Notes: generated by a model from the letters alone, not told the origin. Shown: positions 7,948-16,781, counted from the stretch's first letter. The stretch: DNA of 64,000 nt from Tessaracoccus sp. OS52 (GCF_020687685.1 NZ_JAJEWM010000003.1:62001-126000), one strand, 5' to 3'. Program-made: numbers and translations.

Positions 7948-9431
7948 GTCTCATCGGCGTTGACCTCGGCACGAGTGGCGTCCGTGCCGGTGCCTACAGC
8001 AGCGACGGTCAGGAGCTCGTCAGCAGCGCCGTCGGAGTGGAGTTGAGGAACTCCGGTCAACGAGTCGAACTGGACATGGACGCAGTCCTTGCGGCAGTCG
8101 CGGACTCACTCAGGTCAGTGATCGCTTCTCCCGTTATCAAGGCTGACCCGCCCCAGGCTCTCTCATTCAGCGTACTGGGCGAGGCTGTGGTTCCCCTCGA
8201 TTCCTCTCTGCAACCACTCGCCGACGCACCAGTGAGCATGGATCCCCGGGGGCTGGCCGCAGCCCAGGCAATCCGTGACACGCTCGGCGATGAACGCTTC
8301 CAGGAGATCACCGGACAACCGCTGCACCCGATGTTCTCGATCTTCAAGATCGCGGCAAACCTTGACGGTGCATGGTCAGGCCGGAAGATCCGTTACGCAA
8401 CAATCGACACCTGGGTGGCATCCGAGATGGGAGCCCACTTCGCGACCGATCTCTCGATGGCTGCAAGGACCGGCGCATACGACGTGGAGAACAGGTCTTG
8501 GTCAGAGGAAGTGCTGGACGGCATCTCCCGTACCAGCGGGGTAGCCGTGAGTTCGCGCCAACTACCCGAAGCGGTGGAATCCGGGACCGTGATCGGCGTG
8601 GTCAGCGATAGGGCCGCTGACAAGTTCTCTCTCCCAATTGGTCTGCCGATCATCGCCGGCGCCCACGATCAGGCCGCGAGTTGGGTGGGGGTCGGTGGCG
8701 AACCTGGCATCCTTTCGGCCTTCTCCCTCGGGAGTTCGGACTGTCTGACCTTCGGCCACGACGGACGCCCCTCACAACTCATCGGCACCGGCCTCGCGAC
8801 TTATCCCCTGCGAGCGGGGCAATGGGTGACCCTGGCCGGGACAGCTGCCGGGGGGTGGGCACTGGAATGGTTCGCGAGGCTCACGGGCACGCCTGTCCCG
8901 GAGCTCTTCGCTGACCTGCCGAATGAACCGTCCTCCCTTATGGTGCTCCCCTACCTTGCGGGCTCCGGCACTCTGGACAACGATCCCGCCGCCACCGGGG
9001 TGATCGCCGGCCTGACTCTCGGCGCGACCCGCCAGGATGTCGCGCTCGCGCTGGTCGAGGCAGCCGGATTCGAACTCGGCAAGATCCTCCGGGAACTTCA
9101 GGAGCGAGGTCTGCGAGCCGGACGGATCGTTGCCACCGGCGGAGGTGCCAGCAACCACGCAGCCCTGACCGCGCGTGCCGATGCGGCTGGCGTGGGGCTC
9201 ACCGGGTATCCCGGTCATGCCTCGCTGCGAGGAGCCGCGATGCTCGCAGGCATAGGCATCGGAGTGGTGGACGTCGTCCCGCCGGTGACCGGCCAGGGCA
9301 CCGGAGAGCCGCGGTACCCGGGCTGGTTCAGCCAGCGCAGAACCACCTACCGAGACCTGTACACCGCTACCCGTCCCCTGTCCCTACAGACCTTCCAACA
9401 AGATCCAACACAAGGAGAAGAAAGCTCATGA
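7944..9431 (+). CDS. FGGY family carbohydrate kinase
   Basis: A 495-residue ATP-dependent sugar kinase of usual FGGY length. The first phosphate-binding motif is at the N-terminus (GVDLGTSGVRAG), GAHDQAASWVG lies mid-protein, and the adenosine-site motif (ATGGGASNHAALT) is near residue 398. The open frame extends upstream inside the permease gene, but the ATG at 7944 overlaps the permease stop and starts the domain exactly. FGGY enzymes phosphorylate ketoses or polyols such as xylulose, ribulose, fuculose or erythritol. The following two aldolases suggest a ketose that is cleaved after phosphorylation. The substrate is not deducible. Confidence 0.9.
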   Translation: MSLIGVDLGTSGVRAGAYSSDGQELVSSAVGVELRNSGQRVELDMDAVLAAVADSLRSVIASPVIKADPPQALSFSVLGEAVVPLDSSLQPLADAPVSMDPRGLAAAQAIRDTLGDERFQEITGQPLHPMFSIFKIAANLDGAWSGRKIRYATIDTWVASEMGAHFATDLSMAARTGAYDVENRSWSEEVLDGISRTSGVAVSSRQLPEAVESGTVIGVVSDRAADKFSLPIGLPIIAGAHDQAASWVGVGGEPGILSAFSLGSSDCLTFGHDGRPSQLIGTGLATYPLRAGQWVTLAGTAAGGWALEWFARLTGTPVPELFADLPNEPSSLMVLPYLAGSGTLDNDPAATGVIAGLTLGATRQDVALALVEAAGFELGKILRELQERGLRAGRIVATGGGASNHAALTARADAAGVGLTGYPGHASLRGAAMLAGIGIGVVDVVPPVTGQGTGEPRYPGWFSQRRTTYRDLYTATRPLSLQTFQQDPTQGEESS

Positions 9432-10066
9432 CCGCCTTCGACATCGATGCCGCCAAGCAGGACATCCTCGATTACTGCCTGCGTTCCATGCAGTATGGCC
9501 TGAACTTCAACACCCAGGGCAATATCAGCCTGCGGGTTCCTGATCAGGAGGACCGTTTCCTGATCACACCGACGGACTTGGAGTACGACCGGATGACGGC
9601 TGACGACATCGTCCTGGTCGACTCGAACTCCAACCTGATCGAGGGAAGGCACCAACCCTCCTCCGAGGTGACCGTGCACATGGCCGTCTACCGTCGTCGG
9701 CCTGACGTGAACGCCATCGTTCATACGGAGCCGATCTTCGCCAACGTCTGGGGAGCCATCGGCGAGCCCATCACCGGCACTCTCGTGAACATGGTCATCT
9801 ACACCAAGGGTGACGTGCCGATCATGCCGTTCGAACTCTCCAACAACACGGCCTTCGGGGACTCAATGTGCGACGTCATGGGCGATCTCAACGCCGTCGT
9901 GTGGGGCAACCACGGCCTCCTGACCGTAGGCGACAACCTGCGCGACGCATTCAAGACGTCCGTGGCTGTGGAGTCTGCCGCCAAGGTGCTGCTCTACGCC
10001 CGCACGGTCACGGACAAGCCCATCGTCCTCGACTACAACAAGCTGGGCATCACCTCAGCCCTCTAA
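9428..10066 (+). CDS. Class II aldolase/adducin family protein with altered metal motif
   Basis: A 212-residue protein of the fuculose-phosphate aldolase/ribulose-phosphate 4-epimerase family. Recognisable motifs are GNIS near 31, PSSE (Glu80), and the late zinc His in WGNHGLLTVG (His162). The usual His-x-His metal pair appears as His99-Thr-Glu101 (VHTEP), so the second His is replaced by Glu. The ATG overlaps the kinase stop (ATGA). In context it should act on the kinase product, by cleavage or 4-epimerisation. The substitution may mark a distinct subfamily rather than an inactive protein, since all other key residues are kept. Confidence 0.85.
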   Translation: MTAFDIDAAKQDILDYCLRSMQYGLNFNTQGNISLRVPDQEDRFLITPTDLEYDRMTADDIVLVDSNSNLIEGRHQPSSEVTVHMAVYRRRPDVNAIVHTEPIFANVWGAIGEPITGTLVNMVIYTKGDVPIMPFELSNNTAFGDSMCDVMGDLNAVVWGNHGLLTVGDNLRDAFKTSVAVESAAKVLLYARTVTDKPIVLDYNKLGITSAL

Positions 10067-10077
10067 GGAGCACAGCA

Positions 10078-11040
10078 ATGACAACCAAGACCCTCAGACA
10101 CCTCCTCGGCGAGGCAGAGGCAGGCCGGTATGGCGTCGGCGCGTTCAACGTGTCCGACCTCAACCAGGCCGTGGCCGTGCTCGATGCAGCACGAGCCGAG
10201 GCATCACCGGTGATCGTGCAGGCCATTGCCGGCATGCACCCGTACCAGGATGAAATCAGGTGGTGGAAGCAACTGAGGGCCTTGGTTGACAGTTACAGCG
10301 ATGTCTCGGTCGCCCTCCATCTCGACCACGGCCGTACGCTGGCCGACTGCACTCGAGCCATGGACACCGGATTCACCAGCGTGATGATCGACGCGAGCCG
10401 CCGCGTCGAGGACGACCGCCCGGCCTCCCTGGAGGACAACATCGCCCGCACTGCCGAGGTTGTCGCGTTGGCGCGTAGGTGTGGGGTCAGCACCGAGGGC
10501 GAACTCGGCACCGTCGGGGGCGCCGAGGCGGGTATCGGGGCCAGCGCCGAGGACATCATCTTCGCAGACCCCGACACGGCGGCCCATTTCGTTGAGGCAA
10601 CTGGCGTCGACGCGCTCGCCGTCGCGGTGGGCACCAGCCACGGGGCAGTCAAGTTCACAACTGCGGAGGGCGGCCAGACGCTGCGCCTCTCACTCATCTC
10701 GGCCATCAAGGAACGGCTCCCGGACACCTTCCTGGTCCTCCACGGCAGTTCCTCCATCCCTCCCGAACACGTTCGCACCATCAACGCCCATGGTGGCAAA
10801 CTCCCTGAGTCCTACGGAGTCAGCTCGGAACAGAAGCAGGAGGGTATCGCCCACGGAATCCGCAAGATCAACCAAGGCACAGACTCCCATCTTGCCTGGA
10901 CGGCGGCACTTCGGGAATTCCTGACCACCCACCCGTCGGTCATGGAGCCCAGTGAGGCAATCGCCTGCGCGATGAGCTCCATGCGAGCCATCGTCTCCCT
11001 CCGAATGAGAGAATTCGGCTCCAGCGGCCAGAGTGCGTAG
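10078..11040 (+). CDS. Class II fructose-bisphosphate aldolase family protein
   Basis: A 320-residue zinc-dependent aldolase of the FbaA/KbaY/GatY family. Key motifs are ALHLDHGRTL (catalytic Asp and zinc His near residues 80-82), STEGELGTVGG, AVGTSHGA and LHGSSSIP. The ATG at 10078 has AAGGAG eight bases upstream and lies 11 bp after the previous stop. The longer open frame is an overlap artefact. The family condenses or cleaves ketose bisphosphates or 1-phosphates to dihydroxyacetone phosphate plus an aldehyde. The C-terminal HGIRKINQGTDSHLAW differs from housekeeping FBA, so a specialised substrate is likely. This is the last gene of the operon. Confidence 0.9.
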   Translation: MTTKTLRHLLGEAEAGRYGVGAFNVSDLNQAVAVLDAARAEASPVIVQAIAGMHPYQDEIRWWKQLRALVDSYSDVSVALHLDHGRTLADCTRAMDTGFTSVMIDASRRVEDDRPASLEDNIARTAEVVALARRCGVSTEGELGTVGGAEAGIGASAEDIIFADPDTAAHFVEATGVDALAVAVGTSHGAVKFTTAEGGQTLRLSLISAIKERLPDTFLVLHGSSSIPPEHVRTINAHGGKLPESYGVSSEQKQEGIAHGIRKINQGTDSHLAWTAALREFLTTHPSVMEPSEAIACAMSSMRAIVSLRMREFGSSGQSA

Positions 11041-11066
11041 CCGCGGTCACCTCACGCACCTAGGCC

Positions 11067-11107
11067 GAGTGGGCAGCCTCCGCAGGACACTAGCGCACTG
11101 CCCACTC
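11067..11107. terminator. Bidirectional terminator-like inverted repeat
   Basis: GAGTGGGCAG (11067-11076) and CTGCCCACTC (11098-11107) are perfect inverted 10-mers with a 21-nt loop, in the gap between the aldolase gene and the convergent DeoR gene. No T-tract is present. Confidence 0.5.
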
Positions 11108-11135
11108 CCCGCTGGCTGACCGGTGTGAGAAGAAA

Positions 11136-11933
11136 CTAGGCGACCACGACCTCCACCCCGACGTCCCGTACTGCACTGATGGCAGCAGGGTCCGCCGAGT
11201 CATCCGTCACGAGGACAGTCACTGCACTCAGGGGGCAAATCCGACTCGCGCGCACCAGTCCCAACTTCGAGGAGTCAGCAACCAGGACCGTGCGGGTCGC
11301 GTTCTGGATGATCTGGCGCTTGACGTCCGCCTCGGCGAGAGAGATGTTCGTCACCCCGGCGGTTACGTCAACGCCGTTACAGCCGACGAAGGCGATGTCG
11401 GCCCGGATCCGGTTCAAGACTGTGCCCGCGAGGGGGTCGACCAGACAGTGCAGGGCCGGGCGGAGCGTGCCGCCGGTCACGATGACGGTGACTCGGGGGA
11501 TGGCCTGCTCGAGTTCCAGAGCGATGTTGAGGGCATTCGTCACCACCGTGATGTCACGCAGTTCGGTGCGCTTGACCAATGCGCGGGCGATCGCCATTGA
11601 GGTGGTCCCTGCATCGACGGCCACTACCTGGTGACTCTCGACCAAGCCGGCGGCCGCACGTCCGATCAGTTCCTTCTCGTAAGCGCGTTCCTGAGCCGCT
11701 TCATCAAAGCTGGTCTGATGACCCTGCACGTCCCCCACGGTCATAGCTCCACCGTGGACTCGTCGGACTGAACCCTCCTCGGCCAAGGCGTCCAAGTCTG
11801 CTCGCACCGTCACCTCGGAGATTTCGAATAGCTTCGCGAGGTCGGTCACCAGCGCGAAACCCCGCTTGTAGACGAGAGAGCGCATCCTGGAACGGCGTGC
11901 CTCCGCTGGAAGACCCCCCATGTTGCCGAGCAT
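11136..11933 (-). CDS. DeoR/GlpR family transcriptional regulator
   Basis: A 265-residue protein with an N-terminal DeoR helix-turn-helix (residues about 14-65, LAKLFEISEVTVRADLDAL, then GSVRRVHGGA) and a C-terminal sugar-phosphate sensor domain (VVAVDAGTTSMAIA, VVTNALNIALEL, GVTNISLAEADVKRQII). DeoR proteins of this kind respond to phosphorylated sugars. It converges on the kinase/aldolase operon, which makes that operon its probable target. A matching TTTCGTTT-containing dyad is present at 4612-4633. The ATG at 11933 is followed by a second ATG four codons later, and either could be used. Confidence 0.9.
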   Translation of the reverse strand: MLGNMGGLPAEARRSRMRSLVYKRGFALVTDLAKLFEISEVTVRADLDALAEEGSVRRVHGGAMTVGDVQGHQTSFDEAAQERAYEKELIGRAAAGLVESHQVVAVDAGTTSMAIARALVKRTELRDITVVTNALNIALELEQAIPRVTVIVTGGTLRPALHCLVDPLAGTVLNRIRADIAFVGCNGVDVTAGVTNISLAEADVKRQIIQNATRTVLVADSSKLGLVRASRICPLSAVTVLVTDDSADPAAISAVRDVGVEVVVA

Positions 11934-12047
11934 GGGTGAACTCTATCCCTGTGTCCGGGCGAGACGCCGCTCAGCCATTGCGGATGGTGCTCGGGACTCA
12001 GAGTCGGCAGTCATCCACGGCAGACCAGCGACCAACTCCTGTGCGGG

Positions 12048-12305
12048 TCATTGCGTTGACGCGCGGCAGTCCTCACCACGAAAGGGCCCACCCAGCGTCG
12101 CACTGATGTAACACACGTCGAGAAGGCCGGCGGTGAACGGCAACACACCCCACGCCAAGGACGCCTTGCCGCCGGCCGTGCGGCGAGCAGCAAGTCCGGC
12201 CACCAGGAAGCCGGTCCCAACCACCGCACGGAGCGCCCGGCCCCCGGGGCTGTTGATCCAGACGCCGAACGCAGAACTGTTGAAAGAATCCGCTGAGGCA
12301 CTCAT
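12048..12305 (-). CDS. DUF2892-like small membrane protein
   Basis: An 85-residue protein with two hydrophobic segments (ALRAVVGTGFLVAGLAA and SLAWGVLPFTAGLLDVCYISATLG). The second carries the Cys-Tyr-x-x-x-x-x-Gly end seen in YgaP-like DUF2892 membrane domains. The start ATG at 12305 overlaps no other gene. It is probably an inner-membrane protein of unknown role. It lies alone between the DeoR gene and the tocopherol-cyclase-like gene, in the opposite orientation to the latter. Confidence 0.65.
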   Translation of the reverse strand: MSASADSFNSSAFGVWINSPGGRALRAVVGTGFLVAGLAARRTAGGKASLAWGVLPFTAGLLDVCYISATLGGPFRGEDCRASTQ

Positions 12306-12429
12306 GCGCGCATCGTAGGCACGCCACTGCCCGCTTCACAATGGGAAGATCGGGTATGAGGAAGACCGAGCTGCAACGCGGACGCCGCACCCTTCCGGCG
12401 CAGGCCAGTCTGGCCGCGACGGCGTCACG

Positions 12430-13443
12430 GTGAGCAGGGCTGCAGGCTACCGGGCCTCCGGGGCGGACTGGCCGTTCGGCCACCCCGAGTGGGCCCACGG
12501 CGTCGCGATGGAGGGCTACTTCTGGCGGCTCACGGATCCGGGCACCGGACGCGTCGTCATAGCGCTGATCGGGGTCCAGAGCGACCGCACCGGCCGCTGG
12601 GCGCTCGCGGGCGTGGGCACGTCCGGCGGGGCATGGCGCCAGGCGATCATCCCCATGGCCGAAGCCCGCAACCACGGGCTGGGGGCACGTGCCGCTGGGC
12701 CGGAGGGGTCTTTTCGCGGGACCGACGAGCGAGTCGTCGTCGACATTGGCGTCGGCGCCCACCTCGACATCAGGCTCGACGGGCTGTCCCGCTGGCCGGC
12801 CAGGCGACCGTTCGGCGGGTCCAGCTGGTTCCAGCTGATCCCGGGGCTCAACCAGTACTGGCACCCTTGGCTGCTAGGGGGTCGGGCATCCGGGACGGTG
12901 GACGTCGACGGCGTGCGCTGGGAGTTCGACGGGGCGCAGGTCTACGGGGAGAAGAACTGGGGCAGGGCCGGCTTCCCCGACTCGTGGTGGTGGGGTCAGG
13001 CGCACGGCTTTGCCGACGACGGCGCGTGCGTCGCCTTCGCCGGTGGCGACGTCGTGGCCGGTCCCCTGCGCACCGAGGTGACCGCGCTCGTCGTCCGACT
13101 GCCCGATGGGCGGGTCCTCCGACTGGGGAACCCCGTCACCTCACCGGTCCGCGCTGACGTCGGGGACGAACACTGGCGCCTGGAGGGACGCTCCCACGGC
13201 TGGAGGATCAGCGTCGACGCCGACGCGCCGCTCAATGCCGCGCACGTCCTGCCCGTGCCGCTGGTGGGACAGCGCCGCGCCGTTCCCGGCGCGATCGAGC
13301 ACCTCAGCGGGCGGCTCCGCGTCGAGGTGACCCGTCACGGCCGAACCGTCTGGGCCGGAGAGTCCCACGTCGCCGGCCTGGAGCACGGCGGACTGGACCG
13401 CGCCGCCGCGCTCGCAGCATCGAGGAGCAACGTGCTGGGGTGA
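12430..13443 (+). CDS. Tocopherol cyclase family protein
   Basis: A 337-residue protein with several tocopherol-cyclase family signatures: WFQLIPGLNQYWHPWLLGG near residue 137, and YGEKNWGRAGFPDSWWWGQ near 175. The plant and cyanobacterial enzymes close the chromanol ring. In actinobacteria, relatives occur without a tocopherol pathway and their role is unknown. None of the other tocopherol genes is nearby. There is no signal peptide. The GTG start at 12430 overlaps the stop of a 25-residue open frame (12356-12433) and lacks a clear ribosome site. I am confident in the family and unsure of any enzymatic activity. Confidence 0.75.
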   Translation: MSRAAGYRASGADWPFGHPEWAHGVAMEGYFWRLTDPGTGRVVIALIGVQSDRTGRWALAGVGTSGGAWRQAIIPMAEARNHGLGARAAGPEGSFRGTDERVVVDIGVGAHLDIRLDGLSRWPARRPFGGSSWFQLIPGLNQYWHPWLLGGRASGTVDVDGVRWEFDGAQVYGEKNWGRAGFPDSWWWGQAHGFADDGACVAFAGGDVVAGPLRTEVTALVVRLPDGRVLRLGNPVTSPVRADVGDEHWRLEGRSHGWRISVDADAPLNAAHVLPVPLVGQRRAVPGAIEHLSGRLRVEVTRHGRTVWAGESHVAGLEHGGLDRAAALAASRSNVLG

Positions 13444-13510
13444 CCCTTCGACCGCCGGCGCGGGACGCCCTACCGGTGCTCGAAGCCGACCGTCTGTGGC
13501 TGACGGCGAA

Positions 13511-13891
13511 TCACCGAGCCGAGCCCAGCACCACCTGCGCGATGAGATGGTCAAGCCGTCGAACGTCGACACCCTTGCCCAAGGTGATCTTGATGTGGCC
13601 AGCACGGGTCCACAGTTCGATCTCCGAATTGAAGTCGAACGTGCCCGCGTTCTCAGAGGACCACATGTTGATGGAGGAGTAGGGCACGGAGTACATCTCC
13701 ACCTTCTTGCCGGTGATTCCTTGCGAGTCTCGAACGACGATTCGCCGGTCGGTGAACACCGCGGCGTCGCGGAAGGTCTTGTAGGCCGCGATGGGCTGTT
13801 CACCAGGGATGAGGATCGACCCGATGTCCCTCGGGATTGGGACTTCTGCGTGGAACGTCCAGGCTGTGATTGGTGTCAGTTCTGCGCTCAT
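13511..13891 (-). CDS. Bacterial PH-domain protein
   Basis: A 126-residue protein that resembles the bacterial pleckstrin-homology families: GEQPIAAYKTFRDAAVFTDRRIVVRD, then KKVEMYSVPYSSINMW and a C-terminal beta-strand/helix (LDHLIAQVVL). Such proteins are small cytoplasmic domains of unknown function, often ring-forming. A clear AAGGAG ribosome site precedes the ATG at 13891. It is encoded alone, converging on the tocopherol-cyclase-like gene. Confidence 0.75.
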   Translation of the reverse strand: MSAELTPITAWTFHAEVPIPRDIGSILIPGEQPIAAYKTFRDAAVFTDRRIVVRDSQGITGKKVEMYSVPYSSINMWSSENAGTFDFNSEIELWTRAGHIKITLGKGVDVRRLDHLIAQVVLGSAR

Positions 13892-14235
13892 GGGAACTCC
13901 TTAGAGAGACGTCGTGTTGGTAGGAACCATAGATGTCGGCCCCGACAACTCCAGTTCACCAACCAGTGGGGCCACGAGCGGGGACGCTGCAGCTTCGGGG
14001 GTTCGCCACCGCTGTGGCGGTGGCGCGGTCGGCGAACGGTGGCGCGGTCGGCCAACGGTGGCGCGGTCGGCGAACGGTGGCGCGAGCTCAGGGGGGCAGC
14101 GTCGAAAAGAAGGCCGGCCGGCCCACACCGCTGGCCAAGCGCGTCGGACGGTCGTCCGCGTCCGCAGCGCGTGGTCTCGCCGAAAGCAGAAGCGGGACCG
14201 GGAGTCGCCCCCGGCCCCGCTTGATCCACCAGTGA
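13892..14235. other. Gene-free stretch with tandem repeats
   Basis: This 344-bp gap upstream of the PH-domain gene and downstream of the beta-propeller gene holds the 19-bp tandem repeat at 14013-14088. Open frames crossing it (for example 13888-14229 on the minus strand) are made of repeat translation and arginine/proline-rich filler, so I do not call a gene. Confidence 0.6.
14013..14088. repeat. 19-bp tandem repeat array A
   Basis: About four head-to-tail copies of GCGAACGGTGGCGCGGTCG (first and last degenerate). The unit matches that of array B at 16782-16895 at most positions, with the same 19-bp period. The two arrays lie on either side of the beta-propeller gene. Confidence 0.8.
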
Positions 14236-16542
14236 TCAGCTACCCGCAGGTGGCCCTGTGACCACGAACAGGAACTCCGTCCCTGCCGTGTTGCCTGCAG
14301 CATCACTCACCGTGACGCTCACCTGCGAAGCACCGACGCCGCTCAGTCGCCCGGAGATGAGACCGGTCTCGGGGTCTATGGCGAGTCCCTCGGGCAGGCC
14401 GGTAGCGCTGTAGGTGACGCGACGGTTGTCCGTCGCCACCACCTGGATCTCCACCTCGTCGCCCGAGGCTTCCTGGACCCGGTCCAGCTCCGCGACCACG
14501 GGCGTCTCGGTGTCGGGGAACGGGTTCACTGCTGGCGTGAGACGGAAGAGGTGCCCGTCGCGGCCGAAGTAGAGGTAGCCGTCGTCGTCGAAGACCGCGT
14601 GCTCACCGTCGGCGAGCTTCTTGGTCTCGAACGTCTCCGGGTCGAGGACGAAGACCTCGCCCGGGGCGGTGGCCCCATAGAGGAGGCCGTCGGGACCGAA
14701 CTGCAGCGTCCCCATGCCCCACTGCCCACCGGCCGCGCCGACTGTTGCTTGCTCGAGGACTTCTTTGGTCTCGAGGTCGAACTCGAAGGCGATGCCCTGC
14801 GAAGTGAGACCCCAGAGGTGCCCCTCGTCGTCCATCGTGAGCTCGACGTAGTCACGGGCACCCTCGATGGGGGCGCCTCGCCACACCAGCTCGTTGGTCG
14901 TCAAGTCCAGGATGAAGACCTCTGCCTGCGAATGAGGGGATTCGCCACCGAGGACTTGGACGCTGGTGCCACCAATGAGCTGGTCACCGGAATGCGTGAG
15001 CGACGCGATGCTCATCCCTTCGATCGGTGCACCCAGGTCTGTGCGGACCCGGGTGGCGGTGTCGTAGTGCACCAGGATCCCGGTGTCGATGTCGCGGCCG
15101 CCGATGGTGCCCGCGACCATCGAGGTCTCGTCCACGACCTCCAGTGCGTAGATCCGTTCCTGCTGCTGGTCCGAGAGGTAGCCGAACAGGTCATCGGGGT
15201 TGCGGCCCCACACGTAGGGCTGGGCCGGGTCGTACTCCCAGACCGCAGCCTGGGGGTAGGTCGTGAAGTAGACGTTGTCGTTGACGCTGGCCCACGCGTC
15301 CACCCGTGCCGACGGGCCGGCGGTGAAGTTCGCGTACTGCCCGGTGGCGGTGTCGTAGGCGTCGACGGTCACGGCGCCGGAGCTGCCACCGACGTAGACA
15401 CGACCGTCAGCGTAACCGAGCGACCTGATGGTGACCCCGAATTCGGGAACCTCCGCCTTCCGGACCTCGCCCGTCCCGGTCGTGGGGTTCCAGACCCAAA
15501 GCTCGTCGCGCGAGCTGAGGCCGACGACACTCTCTCCCGGCCACGCCGGGTCGTTGAGGTCGATCAGCGAGATTCCCGCCGACCCCTGCGCCGAGGAGAG
15601 AGGCTGGCTCCAGCCGGTGTGCGCCAGCTCCTTGGTACTTGTGTCATACTCCATGAGCCCATCGGAGAGCTTCACGAAGTAGGTCTTGCCGTCAGCGTCA
15701 GGCCCCGCCATGCCGCCTTGGGCGTTTCTGTCGATGTTCTGGATCCACTCCCCCGCGGCGACGTCGTAGACGTTCCAGTCCAGCGACGGGCTGGAGTAGG
15801 AGAAGAGCAGACCGTTGGCGTAGTGGAGGTGGTAGTGCCGCGCATCGGTGGCGGACGCCTCGGCGGAGGTGATCGTGGTCTTGGCGCCTGTGTTCACGTC
15901 GATGGCCACAAGGTGCATGCGGCTGCCCTCGGTGCCGACGAACAGGGTGTCGGTCTCGGGGGCGTAGGCCAGGCTCCTGGCGTACTGCTGTCCCTCGACG
16001 GCCACGCCCATGTCCACGACCTCACCGGTCTCGGTGTCGAAGCTGAACACCTCGCCCGAGGGATAGCCGCCCCCGTAGATCAGGCCGTCCTCACCATTGA
16101 TGAGCCGCGTGATCACCAGGTCTCCGGGGACCGCGATACCCAGATTCTCCACGACGCCGCTGCCGGGCACGTAACGAAGCAGATCGCCCGACGGGCTCCA
16201 GGCGGCGATGTAGACGTTGCCGTCGGCGCCGAGCAGCACGTGATGGGACTGGGCGACGCCCTCAACGACGATCTGTTCGAGCTGCTCACCCGTGGCAATG
16301 TCGATGACGGAGAACTGCAGGGTCTGCTCGGCCTGGCTGGACACCGCGTAGACCACGGGCCTGCCGTCGGTCCAGTAGCCGGCGGTGGACTGGGTGTTGC
16401 GCGTCGTCGTGATGGGGGCGCCGAGGTCCTCGATCACGGGTTCTGGGGCGGGCACGGAATCTGCGGTCGCGGGCTGGACGAGACCCACGCCCGCGAGCAC
16501 CGCACCGGCGGCTCCGGCGGCTAGGAAACGGAACAATTTCAT
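14236..16542 (-). CDS. Secreted beta-propeller protein with C-terminal Ig-like domain
   Basis: A 768-residue exported protein. The signal peptide is clear (MKLFRFLAAGAAGAVLAG, cleavage after ATA near residue 28), with no lipobox. The body consists of many repeats of the kind GEVFSFDTETGEVVDMG and GILVHYDTATRVRTDLG, typical of PQQ-like or Kelch-like propellers. The last 80 residues form a putative Ig domain (GLPEGLAIDPETGLISGRL). There is no sortase motif. The ATG at 16542 has GGAAGG nine bases upstream, whereas a TTG at 16551 would abut it. It may bind or process glycans outside the cell; no catalytic motif is evident. Confidence 0.8.
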   Translation of the reverse strand: MKLFRFLAAGAAGAVLAGVGLVQPATADSVPAPEPVIEDLGAPITTTRNTQSTAGYWTDGRPVVYAVSSQAEQTLQFSVIDIATGEQLEQIVVEGVAQSHHVLLGADGNVYIAAWSPSGDLLRYVPGSGVVENLGIAVPGDLVITRLINGEDGLIYGGGYPSGEVFSFDTETGEVVDMGVAVEGQQYARSLAYAPETDTLFVGTEGSRMHLVAIDVNTGAKTTITSAEASATDARHYHLHYANGLLFSYSSPSLDWNVYDVAAGEWIQNIDRNAQGGMAGPDADGKTYFVKLSDGLMEYDTSTKELAHTGWSQPLSSAQGSAGISLIDLNDPAWPGESVVGLSSRDELWVWNPTTGTGEVRKAEVPEFGVTIRSLGYADGRVYVGGSSGAVTVDAYDTATGQYANFTAGPSARVDAWASVNDNVYFTTYPQAAVWEYDPAQPYVWGRNPDDLFGYLSDQQQERIYALEVVDETSMVAGTIGGRDIDTGILVHYDTATRVRTDLGAPIEGMSIASLTHSGDQLIGGTSVQVLGGESPHSQAEVFILDLTTNELVWRGAPIEGARDYVELTMDDEGHLWGLTSQGIAFEFDLETKEVLEQATVGAAGGQWGMGTLQFGPDGLLYGATAPGEVFVLDPETFETKKLADGEHAVFDDDGYLYFGRDGHLFRLTPAVNPFPDTETPVVAELDRVQEASGDEVEIQVVATDNRRVTYSATGLPEGLAIDPETGLISGRLSGVGASQVSVTVSDAAGNTAGTEFLFVVTGPPAGS

Positions 16543-16664
16543 CGGGTGCAACCTTCCTTCTGGTGCTGTCGCAGCGCCTCTGCCGCGACTCTAGAAAAGC
16601 TTCTCTCAAGCACGTTAACGCATCAGGGGTTCAGTCGAACCCTCCGTCGTCGGCCGAACGAAAC

Positions 16665-16740
16665 GTTCCCGCCAGATGCTGCCCCGTCACGGCCGCGCCA
16701 CCGTTTCCGCCAGATGCTGCCCTTTCACGGCCGCGCTACC
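16665..16740. repeat. Two direct copies of a 38-bp sequence
   Basis: CCGCCAGATGCTGCCC begins at about 16670 and again at about 16708. The two 38-bp copies differ at only a few positions. Confidence 0.7.
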
Positions 16741-16781
16741 GCTGCACCGGTAGTGGGACCGACTACCCGCAGCGCGCCGGG

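Noticed and set aside
13888..14229. Open frame of 113 codons on the minus strand
   Set aside because: It runs through the 19-bp tandem repeat and is Arg/Pro-rich filler in every frame.
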